Part shown: piece after piece, positions 8,001 to 18,000 of the stretch
Position numbering within the stretch: position 1 is the stretch's first letter
Layout: every line of letters starts with the position of its first letter
Source of the DNA: a bacterium
GTDB taxonomy: Bacteria > Planctomycetota > Planctomycetia > Gemmatales > Gemmataceae
Length of the DNA: 32,981 nucleotides
Direction: 5' to 3'
Assembly (NCBI GenBank): GCA_017308215.1
Contig: JAFKFQ010000414.1
Location: 1-32,981, forward strand
Position numbers and translations under genes: made by a program
Notes under the pieces: generated by a model
Databases searched by the model: none
What the model was told of the DNA's origin: nothing
The model's input: only the letters and a program-made list of their open reading frames with translations

Positions 8001-8352
8001 CCCGGCGCGGGTTGTCCTGTTCGGCCTCGTAGACGGTGCCCATGCCGCCCGAGCCGAGTTCGCGCAGAATGCGGTAGTTGCCGATGTGCTGCGGCAGGGG
8101 GGCCACGGCCGGAACGCCCGACAGTGGGGTCGGGATTGGGACGTGCGACGGACGGGCCACCGGGCTTTTGAGAAAAGCGTCCCCGGCCGCGTCGTCCGTC
8201 ACGGAGTCGTATGCCAGCAGGCTTTCGACTTCGGCCCGGAGCTGGGGGTCGCCCGCACACGCGGCGTCGAGATAGGCCGCGCGCTGGTCGGGGGGTAGGT
8301 CGGCGGCCTCGCCGAACACCGCCCGCACCCGGTCGCGGCGCTGGTCACCCAT
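5068..8352 (-). CDS. Ser/Thr protein kinase with C-terminal WD40 repeats
   Basis: The protein has 1094 residues. Residues 3-50 form the helical module also seen in the other kinase. The Hanks-type kinase domain spans about 93-362: LGSGGMGTVY (99-108), lysine in ALK (122), HRDLKPGN (213-220), DFG (233-235) and SPEQ (265-268), all intact. One membrane helix follows at about 387-409 and a charged, Ala/Glu/Arg-rich coiled coil at about 410-455. From about 511 to the end I count 14 WD40 repeats, most with VAFSPDG...LASAG.D..VRVWD; 14 would make two seven-bladed propellers. The kinase should be cytoplasmic and the propellers outside the membrane, for protein binding or sensing. The start at 8352 has a GGAGG-type site and overlaps the sigma gene by 8 bp, so the two are likely co-translated. 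Its target could be the sigma factor, as inferred for sigma-linked planctomycete kinases. Confidence 0.95.
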   Translation of the reverse strand: MGDQRRDRVRAVFGEAADLPPDQRAAYLDAACAGDPQLRAEVESLLAYDSVTDDAAGDAFLKSPVARPSHVPIPTPLSGVPAVAPLPQHIGNYRILRELGSGGMGTVYEAEQDNPRRAVALKVIRPGVSTPGLVRRFTHEAQILGRLQHPGIAQVYEAGLTADGQPYFVMELVAGVSLDRYVRQRALDVPARLGLFARVCDAVQHAHDRGVIHRDLKPGNILVDGTGQPKVLDFGVARATDADFRTTASRTEAGQIVGTLNYMSPEQLAGDPALVDRRADVYALGVLLFELLADQLPYDLAGLPLPEAARVIRDQDPSSLGSVCRSLRGDVETIVATALEKDRTRRYASADELAADVRRHLSHEPIRARPPSAAYLLRKFARRHKPLVAGAAGVVAALVVGMIGTTWFALEEAEQRRLAEDKTRDEAAARAQAETNRALAEMNLARAEENRRDARRNLYLANVRLTLRAWEQGQATVMRGLLDEAARGGPGDEDLRGFEWHFLRRKAYPEMRTLDGPTGYLTDVTYSPNGKFLACAGGHGTVIVWDGADGRQIHVLKAHQDESSCVCFSPDNQRLASSGMDGQVRVWDVATGTELCHWWGATRVEGLAFSPDGRWLASGGWSGAIHVWDSHTGEKKYDKSGAHPEMVMAVAFSPDGRFLASAGADGMARVWNAADGTFLLQLVGHTGYVHDVTFSPDGNRLATAGRDHTARVWDAKTGMPVATFTGHREMVWGVAFSPDGTHVVSGSRDRTVRIWRADDGAEVALVAHSAEIKSVAFSPDGARVAAAVTPVVRVWQRHSPSSPPPLQGHTKAVLAVAFSPDGQRVASGGMDRSVHLWEAFGGKKIADRREHTKTVRGVAFSPTGDALASAGDDGHIRLWDAIDGRPLRTLNGHTPGSMLGVAFHPNGRRLASAGRDGIVRIWDVADGREVFALPKRGGDGHVGSARGVAFSPDGKRVASAGEDRTVRVWDAESGELLRKLTGHKGAVNGVVFGPDGRLVSGGDDYMLRVWDVEAGRVAQTLVGHTGLVSCVAFSPGGARLASVDHDGMVCLWDAATGKQLLMLRGSAEELFALAFSPDGLWLALAGRTPSVRVW

Positions 8353-8923
8353 TCCCCCCCTCCACCGCGGCCGGCGCCTCGCCCTCGCCCAACTGGCGAG
8401 CCAGCCAGGCCCGCGCGAACCGCCAGTCGCGCTTCAGCGTGCTGAGCGAACCGCCGAGAACTTCCGCCGTCTCTTCCATGCTCAACCCGGCGTAGAATCG
8501 CAGCCGGACGATCTCGGCCAGGTGCGGCTCCTCCGCGTGCAGCCGTTCTATCGCTTCGTCAAGGGCGAGCAGGTTTTCGGCCGGCGGTTCGACCCAGGCT
8601 AGCCCGTCGATCAGCTCGACCCGCTCGGCCCGGCCCCCGGCCTTGATGCTGGCCTTGTGGCGGGCCTGCTCGATGAGGATTTCGCGCATGGCCCGCGCCG
8701 CCGCGCCGAAGAAGTGGCGCGGGCTCTCCCAGCCCGGGTCTTCCTTGCGCGTCAGGCGGAGGTACGCCTCGTGGACGAGGGCGGTGGGTTGAAGGGTCTG
8801 GCCCGGCGGCAGGCCGCCCAACAGGTTCGCCGCTAGGCCACGAAGGTGGCCGTACAGGACGGGGAGCAGGTCCGGGGCAGGTAACCGGCCACCTTCCGGG
8901 GGGACCGCGGGCGGCTCGTGCAT
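8345..8923 (-). CDS. ECF-subfamily RNA polymerase sigma factor
   Basis: From the ATG at 8923 the protein has 192 residues, the normal size for this sigma-70 subfamily. Region 2 lies at about 17-90, with LQPTALVHEAYLRLTR and PRHFFGAAARAMREILIEQAR; this resembles the TIGR02999 type frequent in Planctomycetes. Region 4 lies at about 118-177, with EIVRLRFYAGLSMEETAEVL and STLKRDWRFARAWL as its recognition helix. It should direct RNA polymerase to a small regulon. It overlaps the downstream WD40 kinase by 8 bp; no anti-sigma gene is nearby, so activity may be set by the kinase. The start is uncertain: 8983 is an alternative in-frame ATG and neither has a strong ribosome site. It is divergent from the giant gene, whose promoter would share the 8924-9082 gap. 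Confidence 0.92.
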   Translation of the reverse strand: MHEPPAVPPEGGRLPAPDLLPVLYGHLRGLAANLLGGLPPGQTLQPTALVHEAYLRLTRKEDPGWESPRHFFGAAARAMREILIEQARHKASIKAGGRAERVELIDGLAWVEPPAENLLALDEAIERLHAEEPHLAEIVRLRFYAGLSMEETAEVLGGSLSTLKRDWRFARAWLARQLGEGEAPAAVEGGNG

Positions 8924-9082
8924 GTGCGATTTTTCGGCCCGGGCGAATTCTTCCGACAATTTCTGACCCTCGGGCCGCCCCATTTTCAGATACCTGCTCG
9001 TCCGGGGCAAGGCCGCGCCCACCTGCCCACACAATCCTCACGCGAATCGGCCGCCGATCCCGCGTTCCTTCCGGGTCCACCC
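8924..9082. promoter_or_regulatory. Divergent intergenic region between sigma factor and giant gene
   Basis: These 159 bp separate the two divergent starts and must hold both promoters if each gene has its own. I could not identify a reliable -35/-10 pair in either direction. No ribosome-binding site is visible before the giant gene start at 9083. If the sigma factor controls itself or the giant gene, its binding motif should be here. Confidence 0.4.
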
Positions 9083-12000
9083 ATGACCATGCGCACCTGG
9101 GTCCGCAGGCTCTTCGCTCGGTCGGCCGGCAGCCCTATCCGCAAGACTCAGCGCCGCAAAGGGCTTGCGATCGAAACCCTGGAAGACCGGACACTGTTGG
9201 ACGCCAGGCTCTTCTATCCGGCCGTTGCGGACATGTCTTTGACTCTGCGGCTCGTCGCGGACCAGTTGCAGGTTGTCGATTCGACCAACCCCTCAACCCC
9301 CCTCGTCTCTGAGCCGCTGGCGAACATCACGGACGGCGTCCTCATCGAGGGAAGCGGCTTCGACGTGAGCCTGACCATTGACTCGACGGTGCGAAACGTT
9401 TCCGGCGGGATCGTCTTCAACGGCGGCTCCGGGTTCAACACGCTCGTCCTCGACGACGGTCCCACCGACCGGGTCACCGTTGCCCCAACCGGTCCGCAGA
9501 ACGGTGCCATTACGGTACGCGGAATTCCCCTCACGTACACCGAACTGGAACCGTACCGGTTCAACCTGAGCAGATTCTCTGACGCGGCGAACGTTGTCAT
9601 ACAGGGCAATCCGGTCACCCCCAACGATCTGTCGGTGACGCGCCACGCGCCCGGCCTGGTGCGAGTCACCGCGGGCTCCGGGGAGAGTTTCGTCTTCGCC
9701 GACCCGGCGCAGTCCCTGACCGTTCAGATGGGCGGCTTGTGGACCAACACTCTGACCCTCGGTGCGCCCGGTGCCGCACTCGTGCTACCTGGCGCACTGA
9801 CCATCGGCGGCGGCGGACTCGACGACCGAGTGGTCGTGGCGGGCGCGTTGACCGTGTCGCACGGTGAATTGCGGATCGAAACCGAGAGCGGAAACAGCGA
9901 AATCTCGGTCGACGCGCCACTCGGCGTCCTGGACGGCGGACTGACGATTGATGAACGCCCCGGGCTGGGGCAAAACGTGCGGTTCAACGCCCCGGTCACG
10001 GTGAACGGCGACGTCGCGATCCTTGGTACACTGCTCGACGACCAGGTGGCCCTGACCGGCGGCCTGACCGTGGCCGGCAGCCTGTTGATCGACGGCGCGA
10101 CGGGGGACGGCACCGTCACGCTCGGGCCGCTCACCGTCGGCATCGGCGGGCTGACGATCGACGGCCATCTCGGGGGCGTCCAAACGGTCCGGCTCAACGG
10201 CCCCAGCACCGTCAACGGGGGCGTCACCATCCTCGGTGGTCTCCTCGACGACCAGGTGGTCGTCGCGGGCGGCCTTACCGTGACCCAGGGCGACCTGTCG
10301 ATCATCGGCACCGACACGGTGGTCGTCGGCTCGACCGGGCGGAGCGAAGTCACGGTGGACGGCCCGCTCACCGTCGCGCACGGCGGGCTGACGATCGACG
10401 ACCACCTCGGACTGGGACAAACCGTGCGGCTGAACGGGCCGACCACGGTGAATGGCAATGTCTCGATTCTTGGCGGCACCGCCAGCGACCAATTGGTCGT
10501 GACGGGCTCCCTGGCCGTGACGGGCGGCCTGTTGATCGATGGCGCGACCGGCCAGAACGAGGTCACCCTGAACGGCCAGCTCGTCATCGGCGCCGGCGGA
10601 TTGACGATCGACGGTGACCGTGGAGAGCGCCTGACGGCGCGGCTCAATGCCCCGGCCACGGTGATCGGCAACGTGTTGATTCTCGGCGGCGGGCTGGCAG
10701 ACACCATCGAACTGGGTGCCCCCCTCCACGTCACCGCCGGCAAGCTCACCATCGACACCACCCTGAGCGCGGGCGACGAACTGCTCGGCCTCGACACCGT
10801 GACGCTCGGCGGCAACGTGACGACGTACGGCGGGGACATCAACGTGGATGCCGCGACCATCCGCGTCGGCGCGACCCTGGACACGCGCAACGCGAACGTC
10901 AAGGCGGGCAACATCACGCTGGGGTTCGTGAGGCCGCCGGACGACGGGAATCCGGACACGCGGGAGGGCAAGATCCCGGACGCGCTCGGGGGGCAGACCA
11001 TCACCGTCGGGGCCGGCGCCCGGTTGCTCGCGGACTCTACCACCCTGAGCTTGTCCGGCGACGTGACGCTGGCGGCGTTCGTGCGCGACGTGTCGGGGGC
11101 GCTGCCGGTCGACGTCGCACCCAGCCCCGACCCGAGCATTACCGTCGGCCCGGGCGCGGAGATTCGGGGTGCCGAAATCAGCCTGACCGCGCACAAGACG
11201 AGCCAGACCTCCCTCCTGCCGCTTTCACTGCTCAGTCTGCAACACAAGACGGCCACGATCACGATCAACGGCGCCACGATCTACGGCAGCGGCGTCACCA
11301 TCGCCGCGAAGGCGGAGGACACGAACCCGCTCGAGGACGACGGCACGTACAACGTGGTGAACAATCTGGCGATCCAGGCGCCGCTCACCTACCTGGACAT
11401 TCCCGCCCTGGCGGGGGTGCCGGTCCTGTCCGCCGTCTCCGTCCAGAAGCGCGCCGCGGACGCGCTGGTGAACCTGACCGGCTCGACCATCCACAGCACC
11501 GGCGACGTCGACATCGGCGCGTCGATCGACGCCACCAGCGAGGCCAAGGCCGCGGGGGGGTACGACTCCCGGAAACTCAACCCGCTCGAATACGTCCCGT
11601 TCAGTGCCGGCTACAGCCGGGCCGAGGGGAGCGCGCAGACGCTGATCGGCGGGTCCGGGTCGATCCGCGCGGACGGCAACGTCTCGATCACGTCGGCGGC
11701 GAAGATCGAAGCCTCGGTGCAGGCCTTCACGGCCGCCAATGCCACGCACACGCAGATTTCGGGGGCCAAATCGGTCCCGGCGGTCGCCATCTCGGTCACC
11801 GAGTCGGACACGACGTCGAAGGCGCTGGTGGGCCCGGGCGTGTGGATCAGCGCGCTGGGCAACGTCACGGTGGACGCGACCGCCGACGTCTCCAACCAGG
11901 CAAGGTCCGGCACGGCGGTCTTCGGCGACGGCTGGGGCAGCGTGGGCGTCGCACTGGGAAGCGACACCACCACCGTCGTCGCGCGCGTGGACGGCCACGT

Positions 12001-15000
12001 CACGGCCGGGGGCACCAGTACGCTCCGCGACCTGGACCTGTCCCAGGTTGACGGCGAGTTGAACACGATCACGGTCCCGGATCACGGGCTGGAGGACGGT
12101 GACGTCTTCGTGTACCACGCCGCCGACCCGGACGAGCCGGGCACGCCGCTCGCCCCCATCGGCGGGCTGACCGACGGGGCGACCTACCGCGTCATCGTGC
12201 TGGACAAGGACACGATCCAGCTTGCCCGGGCGCCCAGCATCGAGCTCGACGCCGAGGGGCTCGACCCGGACGTCCGGAACACGCTCAGCCGCCGGGAGGT
12301 CAAGTCCACGCCCGCCACCGCGGTCGACACGACCGCGAACACGATCGCGCTGGCCGGGCACGGTTTCGTCGAGGGCCAGGCGGTTTCGGTCGCCACGTCT
12401 GCCGACTGGAAGATCGAGGGCCTGGCGCCGCAGGGCAACTACACAGTTCACTTCATTGATGCGAACCACTTCCAGTTACTCACCGCGGAACGGGCGAACG
12501 CCGGGGCGGTCCCGCAGCGCCTGGCGAACACCATCTACTACATCGTCGATTTCACGATCGCGCCGGACGTCACCGCCGCGGGCGCCCTGTACCTGGGCTA
12601 CAACGAGACGCCGCTGGAGTTCAACGCCGCGGCGTCGGTCCAGGGGAACACGCTAGAGATCGCGGGCCACGGCCTGAACACCGGCGACGTGGTGACCTAC
12701 GGGGTGGTGCAAGGGCCCGAGCGGACGAAGGTCGGGGTCAGCCGGACGGGGCTGTTTTCGCCGGCCGATGTCGACTTCCCGTTCACCCCGACCGCCGACT
12801 CGGTCAGCGAGAACACGATCTTCTTCCCCGGCGGTCATCCGTTCGTCACCGGCCAGCGCGTCCGGTATTCGGTGGACGGTGCGGCACTCGGCGGCCTGGC
12901 CGACGACGGCATCTACTACGCCATTGCGGTGGACGGCCAGAACCTCCGACTCGCGCTGACGCAGACGCAGGCGCTCGCCGGCAACGCCCTCCCGCTGACG
13001 GTCAGTGGTGCGGGCGGCACCCACCACCTCTACGGCAGTGCCGTTGACCTCGAAAGCAACGAACTCGTCATCCGCGATCACCAACTCCAGACCGGCCAGA
13101 AAGTGGTCTACATCGCGGACGGCGCCCCGATCGGCGGCCTGACCTCGGGGGCCGCCTACTTCGTGATCCGCGTCAGCGACCACCTGGTCAAGTTGGCACG
13201 CACGCGGCCGGAGGCGTCGGCTGGGAGTGCCATCGACCTCGCGGCGGGCGCCACGGGCCGCCAGCACGGCCTCGTGACCGACACCTTCGTCTCGACCGTC
13301 GACCCCTCACGCACCGCCCCGGTGGTGGACTACGCGACCGGCACGATCGAGCTAAAGGGTCACAACCTCGCGAACGGTCAGGTGGTCGAATACGACCCCG
13401 CCAACGGCGACGCCGTCGGCGGTCTGACCAAGGGGCAGTACGCGGTCATCTTCGTGGACGCCGACCACATCAAACTGGCACGGGTGAGCGACCCGAACAC
13501 GCCGCTCCCCCTAATGTCGCGCGTCCTCGACACCGGCTCGCAACTCATCATCGCCGGCGACCGGGTCCTTGACTTCGACCCGCTCCAGCGAGCGACCGTT
13601 GACGTGACCGGCAACACGATCTGGATGAGGAATCACGGGTTCGAGCCCGGCGAGCACGTCACCTATCTGACCGGCCACAATACGGCGATCGGCGGCCTGG
13701 AGGACGGCAAGGAGTACGTGGTACTCCCGGGTACCGACGAGCACACCTTCCGCCTGGCCGACCCCTCGGCCCCGGACACGCCCCTGGACCTGACCTCGCC
13801 CGGCTCCGGCACGGTCCAGGGCTTCGAGCGGGCGTCGACCGCCCTGCGTGGCAACAGCCCGATCGGGGGGCTGCGCGACGGGGGGACCTACTACGTCACG
13901 CGGATCGACGCCGACCACATCCGGCTGTCGGCCACCCTGGACAACGCGCTCAACGCGGGGCCGATCGACCTGTCGCTAACGCCCGCGCAACAGCAGGATT
14001 CCGGCCTGTTGCACAGTTTCAGCACGACCGGCGCGGGGGCCGGCATTTCCGTGCTCGCATCCCTGACGGCCGAGAACGACGCGGTCACGGACAGCCAGGT
14101 GGGGGGCACCCCGACGCTCAGCCACCTGCTGCTCGGCTACTTCCCGCCCGACCCGCGGGCGCTCCAGATGATCGTCCTCGGTCAGGCCGCGGCCGTGACG
14201 CAGGCCACCCCGGTGTCCGTCGCCGGTGCGATCGCGATGACGGGGTACGTCCACACCGTCGAGGCCATCGTCGGCCCGTCCGCCGTGCTGGACAGCGACA
14301 GCAACGTCACGGTCGATGCCACGTCGGAGAACTACTCCCGGGCCATCGCCAACGGCAAACTGATGGCGCCGGTCATCGGGCAGAAGGTCCTGGCCGTCGG
14401 CGTGTCCGCGGCGGTGGGGTCCTTCGACAACACCGTGCGCGCCAGGGTGGAATCGGGGGCGACAGTCGACGCGACTGACTACGTCACGGTGAACGCGGAG
14501 TTGACCTACCCCGACCTCACCAAGTTCCTGCCGTTCAACCGCGACCGCTTCGCCATCGACGACCCGGACGAAGGCGAGTGGATGACCGAGTTGGGCACGG
14601 CCCTGAACGGCCGCGGCGGACTCGATCAGATCTTCAACGTCTGGGCCAACACGTCCAGTACGACAGCCGCCCTCCCCTCGGCCGTATCCGTGACCGGGTC
14701 GTACGGCGCTGCCGACTACCACAACGTGGCCGAGGCGGTCGTCGCCGAGGGGGCGCGGGTCAACCAGAACCGCCAGAACGACGGCCAGTACGTCGGCGTC
14801 TCGGCCGACACGACGATGGACCTGCTCAATCTCGCCGGGGTCATCAAGCTGGAGCTCGAGCCGGGCGGCATCGTGTCGAACCTGCGGGCGTTCGGCAGCC
14901 CGATCTCGCCCCTTGGCAACCAGGCCGGGTACGCCGGCGTCGGCGGGTCCGTCCTGATCCAGTCGATTGACAGCACCACTGTCGCCAGGATCGACGAAGG

Positions 15001-18000
15001 GGCAATGGTCCACACCGGGACGGGGACCTTCGGCGGGCTGGACGTGTCGGCGGCCGAGAATGTCAGTTCGTTGAACCTCGCCCAGTCGGGCGGGGTGTCG
15101 GGCGTGCTCGGGGTGAGCGGCAGCGTGAGCCAGGTCGAGCATACCTCCGTTACGCACGCGGAGCTCGGGAGCGGCGTTCAGATCGCCGGCGGCCCCGTCA
15201 GCCTCTCGTCCCAGAGCGACGTCTCCTACTACAACATTGCCGGCGCCGTGCAAATCGCCGGGACGTTCGGGGCCGGTGCCAGCGCGGCCGTCAACCGAAT
15301 CACGCGCGACACCGCCGCCCTCATCGGCGCGGAACCGGGCGGCCCGCCCCCGGGAGCGGGCCCCGACGAAACCGACATCGACGCCACCGCCCTGATTCTG
15401 GAGGCCCGGAACACCGGCAACCTCCTGGTCGTGTCGGCCGCCGGGGCGTTCGCCGACAGTACCACATCGCAGCTCATCTCCCCCGCGAAGGTGCCGTCCC
15501 TGCCGCTGTCGGTGGGCGTCGCGGGTGCGGTCAGCATCAACGAGATTCAGGAGGCCACGCGGAGCTACGTCAACGACGACGCCGTCATCACGCTGGCGCA
15601 GGGCGACCTCACCCTGGACAGCCGGAGCGACACCCGCATTCTCGCGGTGACCGGCTCGCTCAGCCTGGCCACGAGCAACATCCTCGCGGTCGCCCTGGCC
15701 GGCTCATTCAGCCAGAACAGCCTGGACATGACGACGGAGTCCTTCATCGCCGGCGCCGAGGTGACGGGCGCCGAGGCGGTCAGCCTGAACGCGTACCGCG
15801 CCGGGTCGGTGTTCGCCGTCACCGTCGCCGCCTCGGGGACGATCCCAGCCGCACGCCAGTCGTTCGGCGGGTTCGGGTTCACCGTGGACGTCGCTTCCTC
15901 GGTCTCGTTCAACTCGATCGGCGGGGCGACCCGTGCCTACGTCAGCGACGGGTCAGTCCACGCGGCGGAGACGGTGAGCCTGACCGCGACCGACAGTTCC
16001 CGGATCACGGCCGATGTCGTCGCCGGTGCGATCGCGCTGGGCCTGCGACCGGTGGCCGTGGGCATCAGCCTCGCCGCGACCGCGTCCGTGGCCCGGAACG
16101 AAGTGACCGGCACGGTGGCGGCGTTCCTTAACGACGCGGAGGTGACTGGCGGGAACGTCACACTCGCGGCGGAGAACAGCTCCGCCATCGACGCCGTGAC
16201 CGCGGCCGGTGCGGCCGTCTTCAGCGCGACGAAGACGGTCGGGCTCGCCTTCGACGGCGCCGGCGCGGGGTCGGGCAATTACATTCACAACACGATCGAC
16301 GCCCACGTGCGGGACGGCAGCGTACTGGCCGCCAGCCTGACGGTCCGTGCCACGGACGCTTCCGAGATTCACGCCAAGTCCGTTGCCGGTGCGATCGGCG
16401 TGCTGCAAAGCGGCCTCGGCGGGTTCACCCTCTCGTTGGGCGGGGCCGTCACGGAGAACGTGGTCGACAACGTCGTCACCGCCGGCGTCGACCGGTCGAG
16501 CGCGGTCGTCGCGTCCGGGATCGTCGTCGAGGCCGTCGAGACAGCGAGCATCGACGCACTCAGTATCGGTGCAACGTTCGCCACTACGATCGGCAGCATC
16601 GTGACCGTCGCCGGCGCCGGCACGGGAGCCGTCGCGCTCAACAGCATTTCCAACCAGGTCTCGGCGTCGATCACGGGCAGCCAGGCCCAGGCCGGGACCG
16701 CCGGCGTCCGGGTCCGGGCCGACGACTCCGCGACCATCGTTGCCCGTGCCGACGGGGGCGCCCTGTCCGTCGCGACGGGCGCGTTCCCCTTCGGGGCCGC
16801 GGTGGGCGCCGTCCTCGCCGACAACGACATCGGCGACCGGGTCTCGGCCCTGGTGGACGCCTCGACCGTCGTGTCCGGCGGTGACGTCGTGATCGCCACG
16901 ACCGTGAACAGCCACGTCGAATCTCAGGGAGTCGTGGTCGCGGCCACGGTCGCCCCGGGTCTCGGGGTCGCGGTGGCCGGCGCCGGCGTGGACGCGCACA
17001 ACACCGTCCACAACACGGTCGAATCCGCCGTGAAGCACGGCTCCGCGGTGACGGCGGCCGGGGACGTTCGGGTCAGCGCCGAGGACACCTCGTCCGTGGA
17101 CGCCACCCTCGCCGCGGCCTCGACCGCCGGCGGCGCGATCTCCCTCGCGACGAGCGTCTCGCTCGCGTCCAACACGATCGACAATCGGGTGACGGCCCGG
17201 GTGGACGGCAGCCAGGTCACGTCCACCAACGGCGACATCGCCATCACCGCCGACGCCTCGGGCGACGCGAGTGCCACGGCGGCGGCGGCGGCAACATCCC
17301 TCATCGCGGCCGGGGCCGGGGCCAGGGCGGACACGACGATCCTCGGCGCGGTTGAGGCGTCCGCCAGCAACGCGACCCTGAACTCCGGCGGCGCCACGCG
17401 CGTGCTCGCCGACTCCGACCTGAGTGCGCGGGCGACCGTGGCTGTCGCGAGCGGCAGCCTCTTGATCGGCATCTCGGACATGAAACCGACGGCGCACATC
17501 GGGGGCGCTACGCGGGCGTTTATCGCGGGTGCCAACTCGGTCACCGCCGACAGTCTCGACGTTCACGCGACGAGCGATAACGAGGCGCTCCTTCCCCTCG
17601 GTCTGGATCTGAGCTTCGGCCTTCTCGGCGCCGGTGCCGCGGCCGACGCCAGTGCGAGCGTGAGCCGCGAAACCGAAGCCTACGTCGCCGGCACCTCGGG
17701 GGCCGCCCGCACCAGCGTCGATACGGACGCGGGGGCGGTGTCGATCGAGGCCGCGTCCACATCCTCCGCCACCAGCAGGCTGGTCGGCGGGGCGGTCGGG
17801 GGTGCCCAGGTCGGCGCCTTCCTCAGCACGGTGACCATCGGTGGCACCACCCGCGCGTACGTCGGACCGGCGACAACGGTCCAGGCCGGGGCGCTGGACG
17901 TCCACGCCACCTCGACGGAGAACGCGGTGGCGGAAGTCACCCCGTTCGGCGGCGGCGTCATCAGCGGCACCGGGGCCAGGGCCACCGCCGGACTCTCCAG

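Noticed and set aside
8918..9082. N-terminal extension of the giant protein to 8918
   Set aside because: It overlaps the start of the divergent sigma gene and lacks family resemblance; the basic leader plus LEDR motif starts naturally at 9083.
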